A DNA stretch of 64,000 nt from an uncultured Eubacterium sp. (GCA_947088865.1 CAMUHY010000008.1:1-64000), one strand, 5' to 3'; positions 52,818-62,876 are shown, counted from the stretch's first letter. The notes: generated by a model not told the origin, from the letters alone. Made by a program: numbers and translations.

Positions 52818-53969
52818 ATGGTAATTGGATTAAAAGATGCAGCAAAACTTGTTGGAATTTGTATTATTTCTTTTTGTGCAGTATTTGTCTGCACTATGTT
52901 TTTAAGCTACAATATTGATATAACCAATATTCAAAATAAAATCACAGTACCACAAATTCAAATATTTTATGATGCACAAGTATTAACGTCAAAAGTAGTA
53001 AGCGCTGTAAGTGGAAGCTGCCTGCTTATAACCTCTGTTATTATGCTATTATTTTATATCAAGCATTATATTGACACCCATAAAAAAGAATTAGGTATCT
53101 TAAAAGCATTGGGATATTCCAACTTTAAAATAGCAAAAAATTTCTGGGTTTTTGGTTTAAGTGTTTTGATAGGCACATTGCTTGGATTTTTAGCAGCATA
53201 TTGTTTTATGCCGACCTTTTATGGCACACAAAATATAGATAATATGCTTCCTGAAATCGAAATACATTTTCATTTATCATTATTCTTTTTTCTAGTAATA
53301 TTACCTACTATCGTTTTTTCAATGATTTCAATTATTTATGCCTGCCTAAAATTGAAAAAACCTGCATTAAATTTATTAAAAGATATGGTGACTGTTCCAT
53401 CAAAACCGCTCAAATATAAAAAAGAAGCCAATGCGGATTTGCCATTTTTAAATGAGCTTCAAAAAAATACATTGCGTCAAAAGAAAACACTTGTATTTTT
53501 TATTATTTTTGCCTCGTTTTGCTTTTCTGCAATGACACAAATGTCATTTAGTATGGATGAACTGGCATCTGAATTAATGGGCATAATGATTATGCTTATA
53601 GGAATTGTTTTAGCATGTACAACACTTTTTTTAGCTATCACAACAGTTATTCGAGGCAATATAAAAACTATTGCTATGATGAAAATATTTGGATATTCAA
53701 AAAAAGCATGTTCTAAAGCTATTCTGGGCGGATACCGCCCTATGGCATATATTGGCTTTGCACTTGGAACGATTTATCAATATATGCTGCTTAAAATAAT
53801 GGTTACTTTTGTATTTCGTGATATGGAAAATATGCCCGATTATAAATTTGATTTTCCAATGATGTGTGTTTGTCTTATCTTTTTTATTGTATTTTATGAG
53901 CTTGTTTTATATTGTTATTCTAATAAAATAAAGAGCATTTCTATTAAAGAAGTTATGCTTGAAAATTAG
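52818..53969 (+). CDS. FtsX-like ABC permease
   Basis: 383 residues from ATG 52818 (GGTGA upstream). One N-terminal helix, an extracellular stretch, then TM segments with the FtsX motif KKELGILKALGYSNFKIAKN (about 92-111) and its second copy RGNIKTIAMMKIFGYSKKAC near 280-300. A short two-domain form with a small extracellular domain. Probably exports or resists a peptide sensed via the TetR protein. Confidence 0.9.
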   Translation: MVIGLKDAAKLVGICIISFCAVFVCTMFLSYNIDITNIQNKITVPQIQIFYDAQVLTSKVVSAVSGSCLLITSVIMLLFYIKHYIDTHKKELGILKALGYSNFKIAKNFWVFGLSVLIGTLLGFLAAYCFMPTFYGTQNIDNMLPEIEIHFHLSLFFFLVILPTIVFSMISIIYACLKLKKPALNLLKDMVTVPSKPLKYKKEANADLPFLNELQKNTLRQKKTLVFFIIFASFCFSAMTQMSFSMDELASELMGIMIMLIGIVLACTTLFLAITTVIRGNIKTIAMMKIFGYSKKACSKAILGGYRPMAYIGFALGTIYQYMLLKIMVTFVFRDMENMPDYKFDFPMMCVCLIFFIVFYELVLYCYSNKIKSISIKEVMLEN

Positions 53970-53996
53970 AAATTTGTTGTTGCAAGATATGAATAT

Positions 53997-54206
53997 AAAA
54001 AAGGAGCAATTGTAAAATAACGACTTATAAGTTATTGATATTTATTTATTAATATAATCATCACTTATTTTGTTTGTTTATTTTAAAATTGTTCCTTTTT
54101 TGTTATTATAATGGTTTGTTTGTATTTTAAAAACATATTTTAAGGACTGTTGTATAAAAAATAAAATATATAAGATATTGTTTAATATTATATTTTATTT
54201 TTTATA
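53997..54206. terminator. Convergent-gene terminator region with two inverted repeats
   Basis: Arms 53997-54020 and 54078-54101 (AAAGGAGCAATTGTAAAATA against TATTTTAAAATTGTTCCTTT) form a large imperfect hairpin. A second, perfect 18-bp inverted repeat (54153-54170 and 54189-54206, TATAAAAAATAAAATATA) follows. It lies between convergent stops, so bidirectional termination is likely. Confidence 0.5.
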
Positions 54207-54247
54207 TTTTGTATTTGATTTGTTTCATGCAATAACCTCTTAAAAAA

Positions 54248-56134
54248 CTATTCTTGTTTATATTCTTGCATTTTTTCTTGCAACCACTGATTAAAATTAC
54301 CTTCAGGATTCAATTCAAAGTAGGTTATTTCCATATTTTCATAAACAAGTTGCGTATGTGGATGCTGTAAACCAAATTTCAAAAATAAAATTCGATAGGC
54401 TTTTAAGTAATAGTTTAATGCTATTTTATATTTTCCTTGACTTTCATACACTCCTGCCAAATTATTATAACTATTGGCTATATCTGGATGTTCTTCTCCT
54501 AATAATTTTTCACGTATTTGCAAACTTTTTTTATTGAGTTCTTCGGCTTCTTTGTATTTTTTTTGTTTCATATATATTTTTGCCAAATCACTATAACTAT
54601 AAGCTACATAAGGATGTTCTTCTCCTAATAATTTTTCACATATTCGCAGACTTTTTTTATTGAGTTTTTCGGCTTCTTTGTATTTTTTTTGTTTCATATA
54701 TATTTCTGCCAAATCACTATAACTATAAGCTACATAAAGATGTTCTTCTCCTAATAATTTTTGATATATTTGCAAACTTTTTTCATAAAGTTTTTTGGCT
54801 TCCTTATCTTTATTACGATGTACATACATCATTGCTAAAGCACTATAACTTGCTGCTGTATTAATATGTTCTTCTCCCAACACTTTCTCATTTATCTGTA
54901 TATTTTTTTTGTATAGTGCTTCAGCTTCATCGTACTTCCCTTGACTTTCATACACTCCTGCTAAATTACTATAACTGAGCACTATATTAAAATGTTCTTT
55001 TCCTAATATTTTCTCACTTATTTGTATACTTTTTTTATAAAATTTTTCGGCTTTCTTATATTTCCCTTGTCTTTTATACACTCCTGCTAAATTACTATAA
55101 CTGAGCACTATATTAAAATGTTCTTTTCCTAATATTTTCTCACTTATTTGTATACTTTTTTTATAAAATTTTTCGGCTTCCTTATATTTCCCTTGACTTT
55201 CATACACTCCTGCCAAATTATTATAGCTAGTTGCTGTATTAATATGTTCTTCTCCCAACACTTTCTCATTTATTTGCAAACTTTTTTTATAAAATTTCTC
55301 AGCTTCCTTGTATTTACCTCTCCCCTCATATATCGTTGCCAAATTATTATAACTTATTGCTGTATTAGGATGTTCTTCCCCTAACACTTTTTCTTTTATT
55401 TGCAGACCTTTTTTACAAAATTCTTCTGCCTCCTTATATTTACATTGTCTCTCATACACTTCTGCTAATTGATAATCAATCCCTGCAATTTCTAAATGTT
55501 CTGTTCCAAATAATTTTTCACTAATTTTCAATGCCTTTAGCAATAATTTTTCACTTTCTTCATAATGCGCTTTATCTTTTTCATCTTCAGCCTGTTTTAT
55601 TAAAATATCTGCTTCTTCTAATTTTTGTTTTAATGTTTCCCCTTCCCACTTTTCTTTTTCCTCAGATTCATTTACTACAAAAATCAACTCTTTTTTCTTT
55701 TCTAATTCAGTTTCATAATCATTATGAAATATAATTTTAAGTTTAATAAATGAATAAAAATCATATGCTCCCATTGATAATTGTTCATCACCATATGGCG
55801 TGGTAAGAAAAATAAAGTTTTTCCCCAAACTCTCTAACATATCTCTGCTGAAATTTAAACGATTTAAACTTTCTTTATCTTGAATGGCAAGATGAAAATT
55901 AGCAATGATAAAAATACGTGTTTCTGGCAAAGTGTTGACCCACATTTGTAAATCACGAAACAAATAATCACTTGGATGCTGTTTGTAATCATAAATACCC
56001 ACCATTCCTCGTCTATAAATTCCAACAATTTCCTTTTGTATTATTTCATCAGCTATCACCAAAAATAAACCTCGTTCAGACTGATTTATAATCCAGCCTA
56101 ATGTTTGATATCCTTCCTGATTACTCTCCATCAT
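54248..56134 (-). CDS. TPR protein, partner of the AAA ATPase, probable defence component
   Basis: 628 residues. The N-terminal ~165 residues (WIINQSERGLFLVIADEIIQ, TRIFIIANFHLAIQDKESLN) form a domain of unknown function that resembles an NTPase-associated or effector module. Residues about 170-600 are kinesin-light-chain-type 42-residue TPRs (IQINEKVLGEEHINTATSYN and variants, about ten copies). Adjacent copies are nearly identical in DNA. It overlaps the ATPase gene by 14 bp. The pair may be a split STAND/NLR-like sensor. Confidence 0.75.
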   Translation of the reverse strand: MMESNQEGYQTLGWIINQSERGLFLVIADEIIQKEIVGIYRRGMVGIYDYKQHPSDYLFRDLQMWVNTLPETRIFIIANFHLAIQDKESLNRLNFSRDMLESLGKNFIFLTTPYGDEQLSMGAYDFYSFIKLKIIFHNDYETELEKKKELIFVVNESEEKEKWEGETLKQKLEEADILIKQAEDEKDKAHYEESEKLLLKALKISEKLFGTEHLEIAGIDYQLAEVYERQCKYKEAEEFCKKGLQIKEKVLGEEHPNTAISYNNLATIYEGRGKYKEAEKFYKKSLQINEKVLGEEHINTATSYNNLAGVYESQGKYKEAEKFYKKSIQISEKILGKEHFNIVLSYSNLAGVYKRQGKYKKAEKFYKKSIQISEKILGKEHFNIVLSYSNLAGVYESQGKYDEAEALYKKNIQINEKVLGEEHINTAASYSALAMMYVHRNKDKEAKKLYEKSLQIYQKLLGEEHLYVAYSYSDLAEIYMKQKKYKEAEKLNKKSLRICEKLLGEEHPYVAYSYSDLAKIYMKQKKYKEAEELNKKSLQIREKLLGEEHPDIANSYNNLAGVYESQGKYKIALNYYLKAYRILFLKFGLQHPHTQLVYENMEITYFELNPEGNFNQWLQEKMQEYKQE

Positions 56135-57455
56135 TTGCAGTCAACCCCTGTTCCTTGAAAAATTTAACAACCAAAGGATGCACATTATGCCATCGCTTTC
56201 CATTATATTCAAGCACTACGGATGACTGCAACATTTCTAACAACATTTCTTTATTTTCTATTCGCTCTTTATTTCCTTTATAAATATTCAACAAAAACTT
56301 ATACTCTTTTTCCTCAATTCGTCTTGTTAAATTCGTTTTTAACTCCTCTAATGCACGCTCTGCATCTTCCATAGAAATCGTTTCACTATTTCTGCGCAAT
56401 GCTCGTTTTGCTGATGAATTGATAGTATAAAATAAATCTCGAAGCGAACCTCCTGTATACTGAATTAAATTTTCTAAAACATCTGCTTCAAACAATTCTA
56501 ATTTTGCGCGTTTTCCCACAATTTTACATATAATATCAATACCGTCTTGAAATGGCTCGCCTGTTATTGTCTCAATCTTTATCATGGGAAGTGTCTTTGT
56601 CACAAAATAACTTTCCATAGCTGAAAATCTCACATCATAAGAAAGCCCAATAGGAAACGTATAAATAACAGGAAATTTCATTCCTGAAAGGCTTGATACA
56701 TAATTGTAAAATACTTTCCATGCATCTTCTGGATTTAATTTATCCAAATCTTCAAAAATGATAATAGGGCGTTTTCCTTGCGTTTGTTTCGTAATTTCTT
56801 CTGAAACTAAACCTAATATTTTAATCCATTCACTTGTACGAACATTGATTTTTCTTCGATATTCTCTTCTTGTTTCCTCGTTAAACTTTAAATCCGTTTT
56901 GATTTGCCCAAAAAGACCTAAAATATTTGTAAAAATCCCTTTTATTTCTGCTGATGCACCTACTTCTGCACAAAGTCTTTTTGCTTCTTGAGATATGATG
57001 GTTTCTGTTCCTTCGTACCAAAAAGTTGTAATTTGTTCTAAAAGGCTTTTCTTAATTTTACATTGTAATTCTTGTGCAATCTGTAATAAAGCTTCTCCCA
57101 TTAATATAAAAAGGTCTGAATGTACAATATTCAATAAATCCAAATCCATTCCGCAGTGAACAGTCTTTACATAATATCCTTTATCAATTAATCTTTCTGA
57201 CATTCTGTTTAACTCGGTACTTTTTCCGCATCCTCGATGTCCTAACAGCAAAAATGCAGCACATTCTTCTTCATTTTGACAACTGTCAAAAATATCTTCA
57301 ATCGGAGAATTATATTTATCACTTGTTCGATATTCCATCGTATTCTCACAATAAAATTCGTTCATCTGGTCTATCTGCAAAGGCGCTGATGAAAAGGCAT
57401 TTATCATTTCAGAGAGTTGGGTTGCATATTTCATTATAATTTCTCCTTGTTTCAA
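56121..57455 (-). CDS. AAA+/ORC-like ATPase
   Basis: 444 residues. Walker A LLLGHRGCGKSTELNR (about 72-87), Walker B KRPIIIFEDLDKLNP (about 227-241), a sensor-type GGSLRDLFYTINSSAKRALR and a C-terminal winged helix (VVLEYNGKRWHNVHPLVVKF). Layout resembles the ATPases of STAND-related two-gene systems. First gene of the pair with the TPR protein; start behind AGGAG. No direct experimental analogue known to me. Confidence 0.82.
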   Translation of the reverse strand: MKQGEIIMKYATQLSEMINAFSSAPLQIDQMNEFYCENTMEYRTSDKYNSPIEDIFDSCQNEEECAAFLLLGHRGCGKSTELNRMSERLIDKGYYVKTVHCGMDLDLLNIVHSDLFILMGEALLQIAQELQCKIKKSLLEQITTFWYEGTETIISQEAKRLCAEVGASAEIKGIFTNILGLFGQIKTDLKFNEETRREYRRKINVRTSEWIKILGLVSEEITKQTQGKRPIIIFEDLDKLNPEDAWKVFYNYVSSLSGMKFPVIYTFPIGLSYDVRFSAMESYFVTKTLPMIKIETITGEPFQDGIDIICKIVGKRAKLELFEADVLENLIQYTGGSLRDLFYTINSSAKRALRRNSETISMEDAERALEELKTNLTRRIEEKEYKFLLNIYKGNKERIENKEMLLEMLQSSVVLEYNGKRWHNVHPLVVKFFKEQGLTANDGE

Positions 57456-57529
57456 ATCTTTTTATTTTTATTATAATACATTTTACAATTTTACAAAACA
57501 TCTTTTTGAATCTATATTATAAAAATAAA

Positions 57530-57563
57530 CACCAACTAGCTTTTTCTGTTATGCTAGTTGATG
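57530..57563 (-). terminator. Terminator of the helicase gene
   Basis: CATCAACTAGC...GCTAGTTGGTG hairpin then TTTATTTTT on the minus strand, just after the helicase stop. Confidence 0.7.
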
Positions 57564-57569
57564 TTTTAC

Positions 57570-59354
57570 TCATGGTTTATTTATCTGACCTTTTGTGATG
57601 GTTTTTATAACCATATTTAAAAACTGCTTCCTATCTGGTATAACTATTTCATACATGGTATTATTTTGGGTGTTCCATAGCACACCTTTTTCCAAATCTA
57701 ACGCTATCATATAGCAGGCACATTGCAGAAAATGCTCATGACTAAGCTGTGAAACAAATTTTAATTCATATACAACATTATCCTTTAATACATCTATTCT
57801 GCCTCTTATGCTGTATGTTTCGCCACGCTTATCTCTAAATTCAATCGAACATTCCTTTTGAACAACCTCATCTGGAGTAAAAACACTCTTTAAACGATTA
57901 TATATGTTGTTAGCTTGCTCTTTTGTTACAAAAGGTCTTTGCACTTGTGTTACATATCTATCCTGATATGTTTCATATGCTGTAAGATAAAGTATTTTAT
58001 CGTCAAGCGTTGCCTCTTCTTTAATCGACAAACGCGGTCTATCACTATGTATATCCTGAGCATATTCTATTTCACTGTCTATATCATAATCTTTAAAAAA
58101 ACTGGCTTCCTGATATATACCAATACAAGGCGACAAATCTATCATTCCATCATTGCTTTTTATATAAATGGTCTCATGGTTTTTTAAATGCACTCTCTTT
58201 GTTTTCAACAGCTTATAACATTCTTCCACATCTTCTTTATATTTAAAATCAAACATTTCAGATATATAAAAAGGGTTAAGAAAATAACTTCTTATTAATG
58301 GTTTTGTAGATAACGTTTCATCTGATAAAGAATTATATTGACCGCTTTGTGCAAAAATGATTTTTTCTTTTCCGCGACTTGCTGCTACACAAAAAATATT
58401 TCTTAAAATTTCATAATTGACCATTGGCTTATTGATTCTTAACTGCCAATATTCTTCTGTAAAGTCAAAAACCACACATATCTTGCGTTCAAGCCCTTTA
58501 CTACTGTCATATGTTGTAAAAATGGCAATGTCATTTGATGAAAAAGAGTTTTTTCTATCTTCATCTGTAATACTTGCATATACCGTATTTTTATTAAATG
58601 TATCTTTATAATCCTTTTCTAGTCGATTTAAAACGGTTGTCATATCTCCTGTTCTTGAACCAAGACAAAGAATATCTGCAGGATTTTGGTTTGCCAAAAA
58701 TTCTATAATTTGATGAAGCGGCATATATTCCACACAACAATTCTTATTTACTCCAACAATATCTTTTTCCCAAATATTTCCCAATCTTATGGCAATACCA
58801 GCAGAAAGCCGGAAGCATTGTGTAAAATGCAAAAGGGTATAATTTCCTAAAAATTCTTGGACAAATTTAAGAACATCCAACGTTGTTTTGTCATATATTT
58901 TTTGTTTCATATCACCAACCGCTATAATTTGCATATTAGCATTTTGTTCTTTAATATATAAAAGCATTTCTGCAATTTCTTGTTCAATATCCTGATATTC
59001 ATCAAGCACCAGCATATCATAATTTGCAAGTTTTGGGTTTTGTCTATTAAATTCTTGTATTAAATCAGAAGCGCTTGCTTTAATACCCATTCTGTATAAA
59101 ATCATATAGGCAAATCCATGATAATTTTGGACACATACATTTTTTGCCTTGATTTTTGCTTTTGCATCGATTTTTAAAAGCCGATTATATGTCAAATAAA
59201 GTATTTTTTTGTCTGAAAATTCATTACACAATACTTGTATTGCCGTTGTCTTTCCGCTTCCAATACAAGCATCGACTAAAATATTTTTACCTTGTTTTGC
59301 TGTTTTAATAAATTCCATCTGTTCATTGGATAAATCATTCATTGATATATTCAT
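57570..59354 (-). CDS. UvrD-like helicase with a C-terminal RecB-type nuclease domain
   Basis: 594 residues. SF1 helicase: Walker A ACIGSGKTTAIQVL (about 29-42), Walker B MLVLDEYQDIEQE (about 112-124), motif III VGDMKQKIYD, QCFRLS, motif V YDSSKGLERKICVVFDF and motif VI VAASRGKEKI. The C-terminal ~130 residues read RGRIDVLKDNVVYELKFVSQ and then FLQCACYMIAL, a PD-(D/E)XK core (D...ExK...Q). The protein is much shorter than RecB/AddA. Unlinked to rec genes and next to a probable defence pair. Could cut invading DNA; not proven. Confidence 0.85.
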   Translation of the reverse strand: MNISMNDLSNEQMEFIKTAKQGKNILVDACIGSGKTTAIQVLCNEFSDKKILYLTYNRLLKIDAKAKIKAKNVCVQNYHGFAYMILYRMGIKASASDLIQEFNRQNPKLANYDMLVLDEYQDIEQEIAEMLLYIKEQNANMQIIAVGDMKQKIYDKTTLDVLKFVQEFLGNYTLLHFTQCFRLSAGIAIRLGNIWEKDIVGVNKNCCVEYMPLHQIIEFLANQNPADILCLGSRTGDMTTVLNRLEKDYKDTFNKNTVYASITDEDRKNSFSSNDIAIFTTYDSSKGLERKICVVFDFTEEYWQLRINKPMVNYEILRNIFCVAASRGKEKIIFAQSGQYNSLSDETLSTKPLIRSYFLNPFYISEMFDFKYKEDVEECYKLLKTKRVHLKNHETIYIKSNDGMIDLSPCIGIYQEASFFKDYDIDSEIEYAQDIHSDRPRLSIKEEATLDDKILYLTAYETYQDRYVTQVQRPFVTKEQANNIYNRLKSVFTPDEVVQKECSIEFRDKRGETYSIRGRIDVLKDNVVYELKFVSQLSHEHFLQCACYMIALDLEKGVLWNTQNNTMYEIVIPDRKQFLNMVIKTITKGQINKP

Positions 59355-59471
59355 CTGTTTGTATTAATCCTTACATAATAATTTTCGATATTTTTTTATA
59401 AACATTATCTCTAATTTAGCGTAATCACCCTATCATTTTATCTTCTTGTATAATATTTAAAAATATCTTGT

Positions 59472-59897
59472 CTACTTTCCGCCTAATTCTTTATACATAG
59501 TTGCTACATATTCTTCTAATTCATGATTACATTGATAACTTTTTCTATCTCCATTATGTGAAATCTTTATATATCCTCCACCAAAAACCATACTCCAATC
59601 AGTATCATTTATTGTGTATGAAATCCTATACGACCAACCTCCACGCTGTTCTGGAAATAATACAGGTTTAAAATCAATTTCATCTATTTTATCAGCAAGT
59701 TTTTCTATATCTTCCTTTGCTATCAAAACACTTTTTCCTGTATTTCCACTCATAATGCGTACTTCCTCTGCCTGTCGTATAGTTGCCTTAAAATCTTTTT
59801 CTCGACTTGAATAAATGTAGGTTATCACAATAAAAACAATCAATGCTACAATTAAAAATATAGAAACAACTATTATGAATTTTTTATATTTTTTCAT
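59472..59897 (-). CDS. Small membrane-anchored protein, partner of the secreted protease
   Basis: 141 residues from ATG 59897 (GAGGTG upstream). One N-terminal membrane helix (IIVVSIFLIVALIVFIVITY), then an extracellular domain with RGGWSYRISYTINDTDWSMV. It starts 11 bp after the protease stop. An inhibitor or immunity role is possible; family not recognised. Confidence 0.7.
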   Translation of the reverse strand: MKKYKKFIIVVSIFLIVALIVFIVITYIYSSREKDFKATIRQAEEVRIMSGNTGKSVLIAKEDIEKLADKIDEIDFKPVLFPEQRGGWSYRISYTINDTDWSMVFGGGYIKISHNGDRKSYQCNHELEEYVATMYKELGGK

Positions 59898-59908
59898 AGG
59901 CTTCACCT

Positions 59909-61153
59909 CTAATCTGGTATAACCACTACATAATTCCAATTTCCCTGACAATGTCCCCAAACATACCTTGAAGGATAATTTATCCAACCATCTGCTATCC
60001 TGATATAAGTACTACAAAAACCATTAGAATATGTAAACTGTGAATAGCCTAAAGCAACTACGCCATGATCTGTATACATTTGATGACCATGAACTATTAA
60101 ATGACATGGTCTATTATTATCCAACTCTTCTGCAACATATATTCCGTTATTTGTACCATAATAAAGATATGCTCGACAACCTAAGCCTCTGTCATAAAAG
60201 TAAAGTCTATATGCATCTTCTACATTTTTATCATATGTTCCTTGTTTTTTATCCGTTTCCATAAGTTCAAACATTTCCCAAAACACATCATTCCATGAAC
60301 AATTTAAAAATAAATCACCATATTTAGAGGGGTCTCTAAGGTACCAATATTTACATAAATTTGTTGCGGCAGTAGGATAACAGATTTCACCACTACTAAA
60401 ATCATCCATAACATTATAATATATAAATCCACCATCGACCATATAATATTTACTATCTTCATATCCACTTTCATAATTATTAGGATTTGTTATAAACTCT
60501 TTATTATTACCTGGCGGGGTACTTCCTCTAGTACTCATATTCAGATATATCTCCCACATATCTGAATAATCCTGTTCCTGTGTTTCTTCCTCTTCCTGGC
60601 AAACTTCTTCTATCTCAACAATATCACTCGTTGTTATATCATATATTTTAGAATCATGATTATTAACTTTACATTCCACAGCATAATTCATATCACCCAT
60701 ATAATACAACTTACAATTCTTACTACTTAAGTTAGCCTGTTCCATATCATTTACTTTTTCTACTACATGCTCGATAGATACATCTAAAAAAGACTCTCCC
60801 TCCTCAGCAAATTCAATAATTGGATACATACTTGTATTTGCCCCTGTTATTACATAACCACAATCGTTATTATCCTTATCTTTTATACCAAAATAATAGC
60901 ATTCTAACCGATTCTTATCATCAAATATTGCCTTTCTTACACCAATTTTTACACCTGTATTCCATAACGATTCTTCATTTGTACTCATTACATTCTTAAT
61001 ATGTGTAGTAGCTGCTTGTTCAGCTTCTTCCATTGAAATAATACGCACATCATTTCCTGCCGCCCCATCTTGTGCCGCAAAAACTGCACTCGAATTTACT
61101 AAAAATATGACTACTGTCATTACACATGCTATTGTTCTTTTAATTTTTTTCAT
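59909..61153 (-). CDS. Secreted papain-like (C39/C10-type) cysteine protease
   Basis: 414 residues from ATG 61153 (GGGGG upstream). Signal peptide: KKIKRT, hydrophobic core, NSSAVFA cleavage. A propeptide-like region (about 28-230) precedes a catalytic part with GEICYPTAATNLCKYW (Cys), then MYTDHGVVALGYS (His) and IADGWINYPSRYVWGH (Asp/Asn region). The pattern resembles streptopain and C39 peptidases. Exported protein with a co-expressed membrane partner; target unknown. Confidence 0.78.
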   Translation of the reverse strand: MKKIKRTIACVMTVVIFLVNSSAVFAAQDGAAGNDVRIISMEEAEQAATTHIKNVMSTNEESLWNTGVKIGVRKAIFDDKNRLECYYFGIKDKDNNDCGYVITGANTSMYPIIEFAEEGESFLDVSIEHVVEKVNDMEQANLSSKNCKLYYMGDMNYAVECKVNNHDSKIYDITTSDIVEIEEVCQEEEETQEQDYSDMWEIYLNMSTRGSTPPGNNKEFITNPNNYESGYEDSKYYMVDGGFIYYNVMDDFSSGEICYPTAATNLCKYWYLRDPSKYGDLFLNCSWNDVFWEMFELMETDKKQGTYDKNVEDAYRLYFYDRGLGCRAYLYYGTNNGIYVAEELDNNRPCHLIVHGHQMYTDHGVVALGYSQFTYSNGFCSTYIRIADGWINYPSRYVWGHCQGNWNYVVVIPD

Positions 61154-61751
61154 AAATGCCCCCATTTCTGTGTTGTATCTTATCTTTAATAAAATATTTA
61201 TAGAAACTTTACTGCCAATAAAAACACATTCACTTAAACTGTACAATCCCCATCTGTTACCCTTTAGCACTCTTTATATTCACTACATTAATTTTCTTAC
61301 TCCCTCCTCTTAAATCAAACGCACCTACAATATTTCCTTTATAAAATCAATCAACCTTTCTGTTTCAGCCTTATAAAATTTATTTTCATTAACAGCTATA
61401 CAATTATCACTAATAATATGAATTTATGTATTATATTAAATACAACTATTTATTAATAAATTATAACATATACCTTTGCCTATGTACATTTATTTGTTAA
61501 ATTTGTATATATTTTATATTGCAATATCTCCTAAATGATTTAAATAAGCAGCGAAGCAACCTGAGAATATCCTTTAGCTTTAAATATATCCATATATTGA
61601 TTTTTCTTGCTGGTTATTTAAAAAATCCATGTAGTATTACTATTGACTTTTCTTTTAATACTTTCTATTATTAAAATTATTGATTTTAAAATATTTACAA
61701 AAACTTCTATTTTCATTCAATTTACAAATTAAACAAGTATGGGAGATTATT
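61154..61751. other. Intergenic region between divergent genes
   Basis: About 600 bp, AT-rich, with a degenerate dispersed repeat (61545-61584, AAGCAGCGAAGCAACCTGAG then AATATCCTTTAGC). TTGACT at about 61643 may belong to the methyltransferase promoter. Confidence 0.4.
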
Positions 61752-62876
61752 ATGGAAACAAATATGTTATCTGCTGCAATTAATAAAGTAAAGTCAAGTA
61801 TGGAATATGATAAAATTATTGTTTTAACGGAATATTGTACTAATGATAATGAGGTGGATTATATTGAGATTCATAAAAAATGCAAATATGCAGGTGAAGA
61901 ATATAATTCTATCAAGCAGCAAATCCAGTCGTCTGGCAAACAAGTTATTCTTATATCTGAAAAAAAGTATATGATGATTGTAAATAGAATGATATGGGAA
62001 TGTACTAATGTTTCAACTCTTATTTATATTGACCTTGATAATCCTTATGAAGTTGAAGCGCCTGTTACAGCCACCGATAAATTACTTTGGGACGTGCAGG
62101 CAAACAAGGCAGATGAAGACGACCAAGCGATGATGTCTGGCTGGAATAACAGTTATAATAATCAACCATTTACAAAAGAAGAATTACTTGAATATATCTC
62201 AGACAGCAAGTTAAAGCTTGAACCCTATCTTGAACATGATTCAGAGGTATTAGAAGTAGGGGTCGGTTCTGGTATGATAGCATTTGAGATTATACCCCAT
62301 TGCAAATCATATGATGGATGCGACATCTCTAATATTGTTCTTGACCGCCTTAAAGCTTTATGTGACAAAAATAATATTACAAATTTAAACCTTTATAATT
62401 TAGGCGCTGATGAAATAAATAAAATTGGCAAGCAATATGATATTATATTGATGAGTTCTGTCACCGAATATTTTGGCGGGTATAATTATTTAAGAAATGT
62501 TGTACAGACATGTATTGATACTTGTAAAACTTGTGGACATATATTATTTGCAGATGTATTTGACCTTGATATGAAAGAAGAATATGAAACTTCTATTATG
62601 GAATATGCTGCCACTCACCCAGAATGTCATAATAAACGAGGTTTTACAAGAGAATTATTTGTACCAAAAGCATATTGGCATGATTTAATGTTTACTATGC
62701 CTGATATTGCCAACGTTGAGGTCACAAATAAAATTGGTATAATTGACAATGAAATAAACAAATATCGTTATGATGTTATGATTACAGTAGATAAAATCAA
62801 TCATACTCTGCAAAGCCAAACAATTTCTAATAAAAAACCTGTTAAAAATTTTTATGGAAAAGACTTTGTACAATAA
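61752..62876 (+). CDS. SAM-dependent class I methyltransferase
   Basis: 374 residues from ATG 61752 (GGGAG upstream). The N-terminal ~120 residues are a separate domain of unknown type (IIVLTEYCTNDNEVDYIEIH, resembling AMP-ligase-like ends). Residues about 155-300 are the methyltransferase: VLEVGVGSGMIAFEII (motif I), CDISNIVLDRLKAL, YDIILMSSVTEYFGGYNYLR (motif IV). Similar domains occur in non-ribosomal peptide synthetases. Stand-alone, no biosynthetic neighbours here. The 3' end overlaps the convergent tcdA by 35 bp. Confidence 0.8.
   Translation: METNMLSAAINKVKSSMEYDKIIVLTEYCTNDNEVDYIEIHKKCKYAGEEYNSIKQQIQSSGKQVILISEKKYMMIVNRMIWECTNVSTLIYIDLDNPYEVEAPVTATDKLLWDVQANKADEDDQAMMSGWNNSYNNQPFTKEELLEYISDSKLKLEPYLEHDSEVLEVGVGSGMIAFEIIPHCKSYDGCDISNIVLDRLKALCDKNNITNLNLYNLGADEINKIGKQYDIILMSSVTEYFGGYNYLRNVVQTCIDTCKTCGHILFADVFDLDMKEEYETSIMEYAATHPECHNKRGFTRELFVPKAYWHDLMFTMPDIANVEVTNKIGIIDNEINKYRYDVMITVDKINHTLQSQTISNKKPVKNFYGKDFVQ

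Noticed and set aside
54400-55500. CRISPR-like periodic repeats
   Set aside because: Period is 126 bp in phase with codons and translates into TPR units; there are no spacers. No CRISPR array was seen elsewhere.
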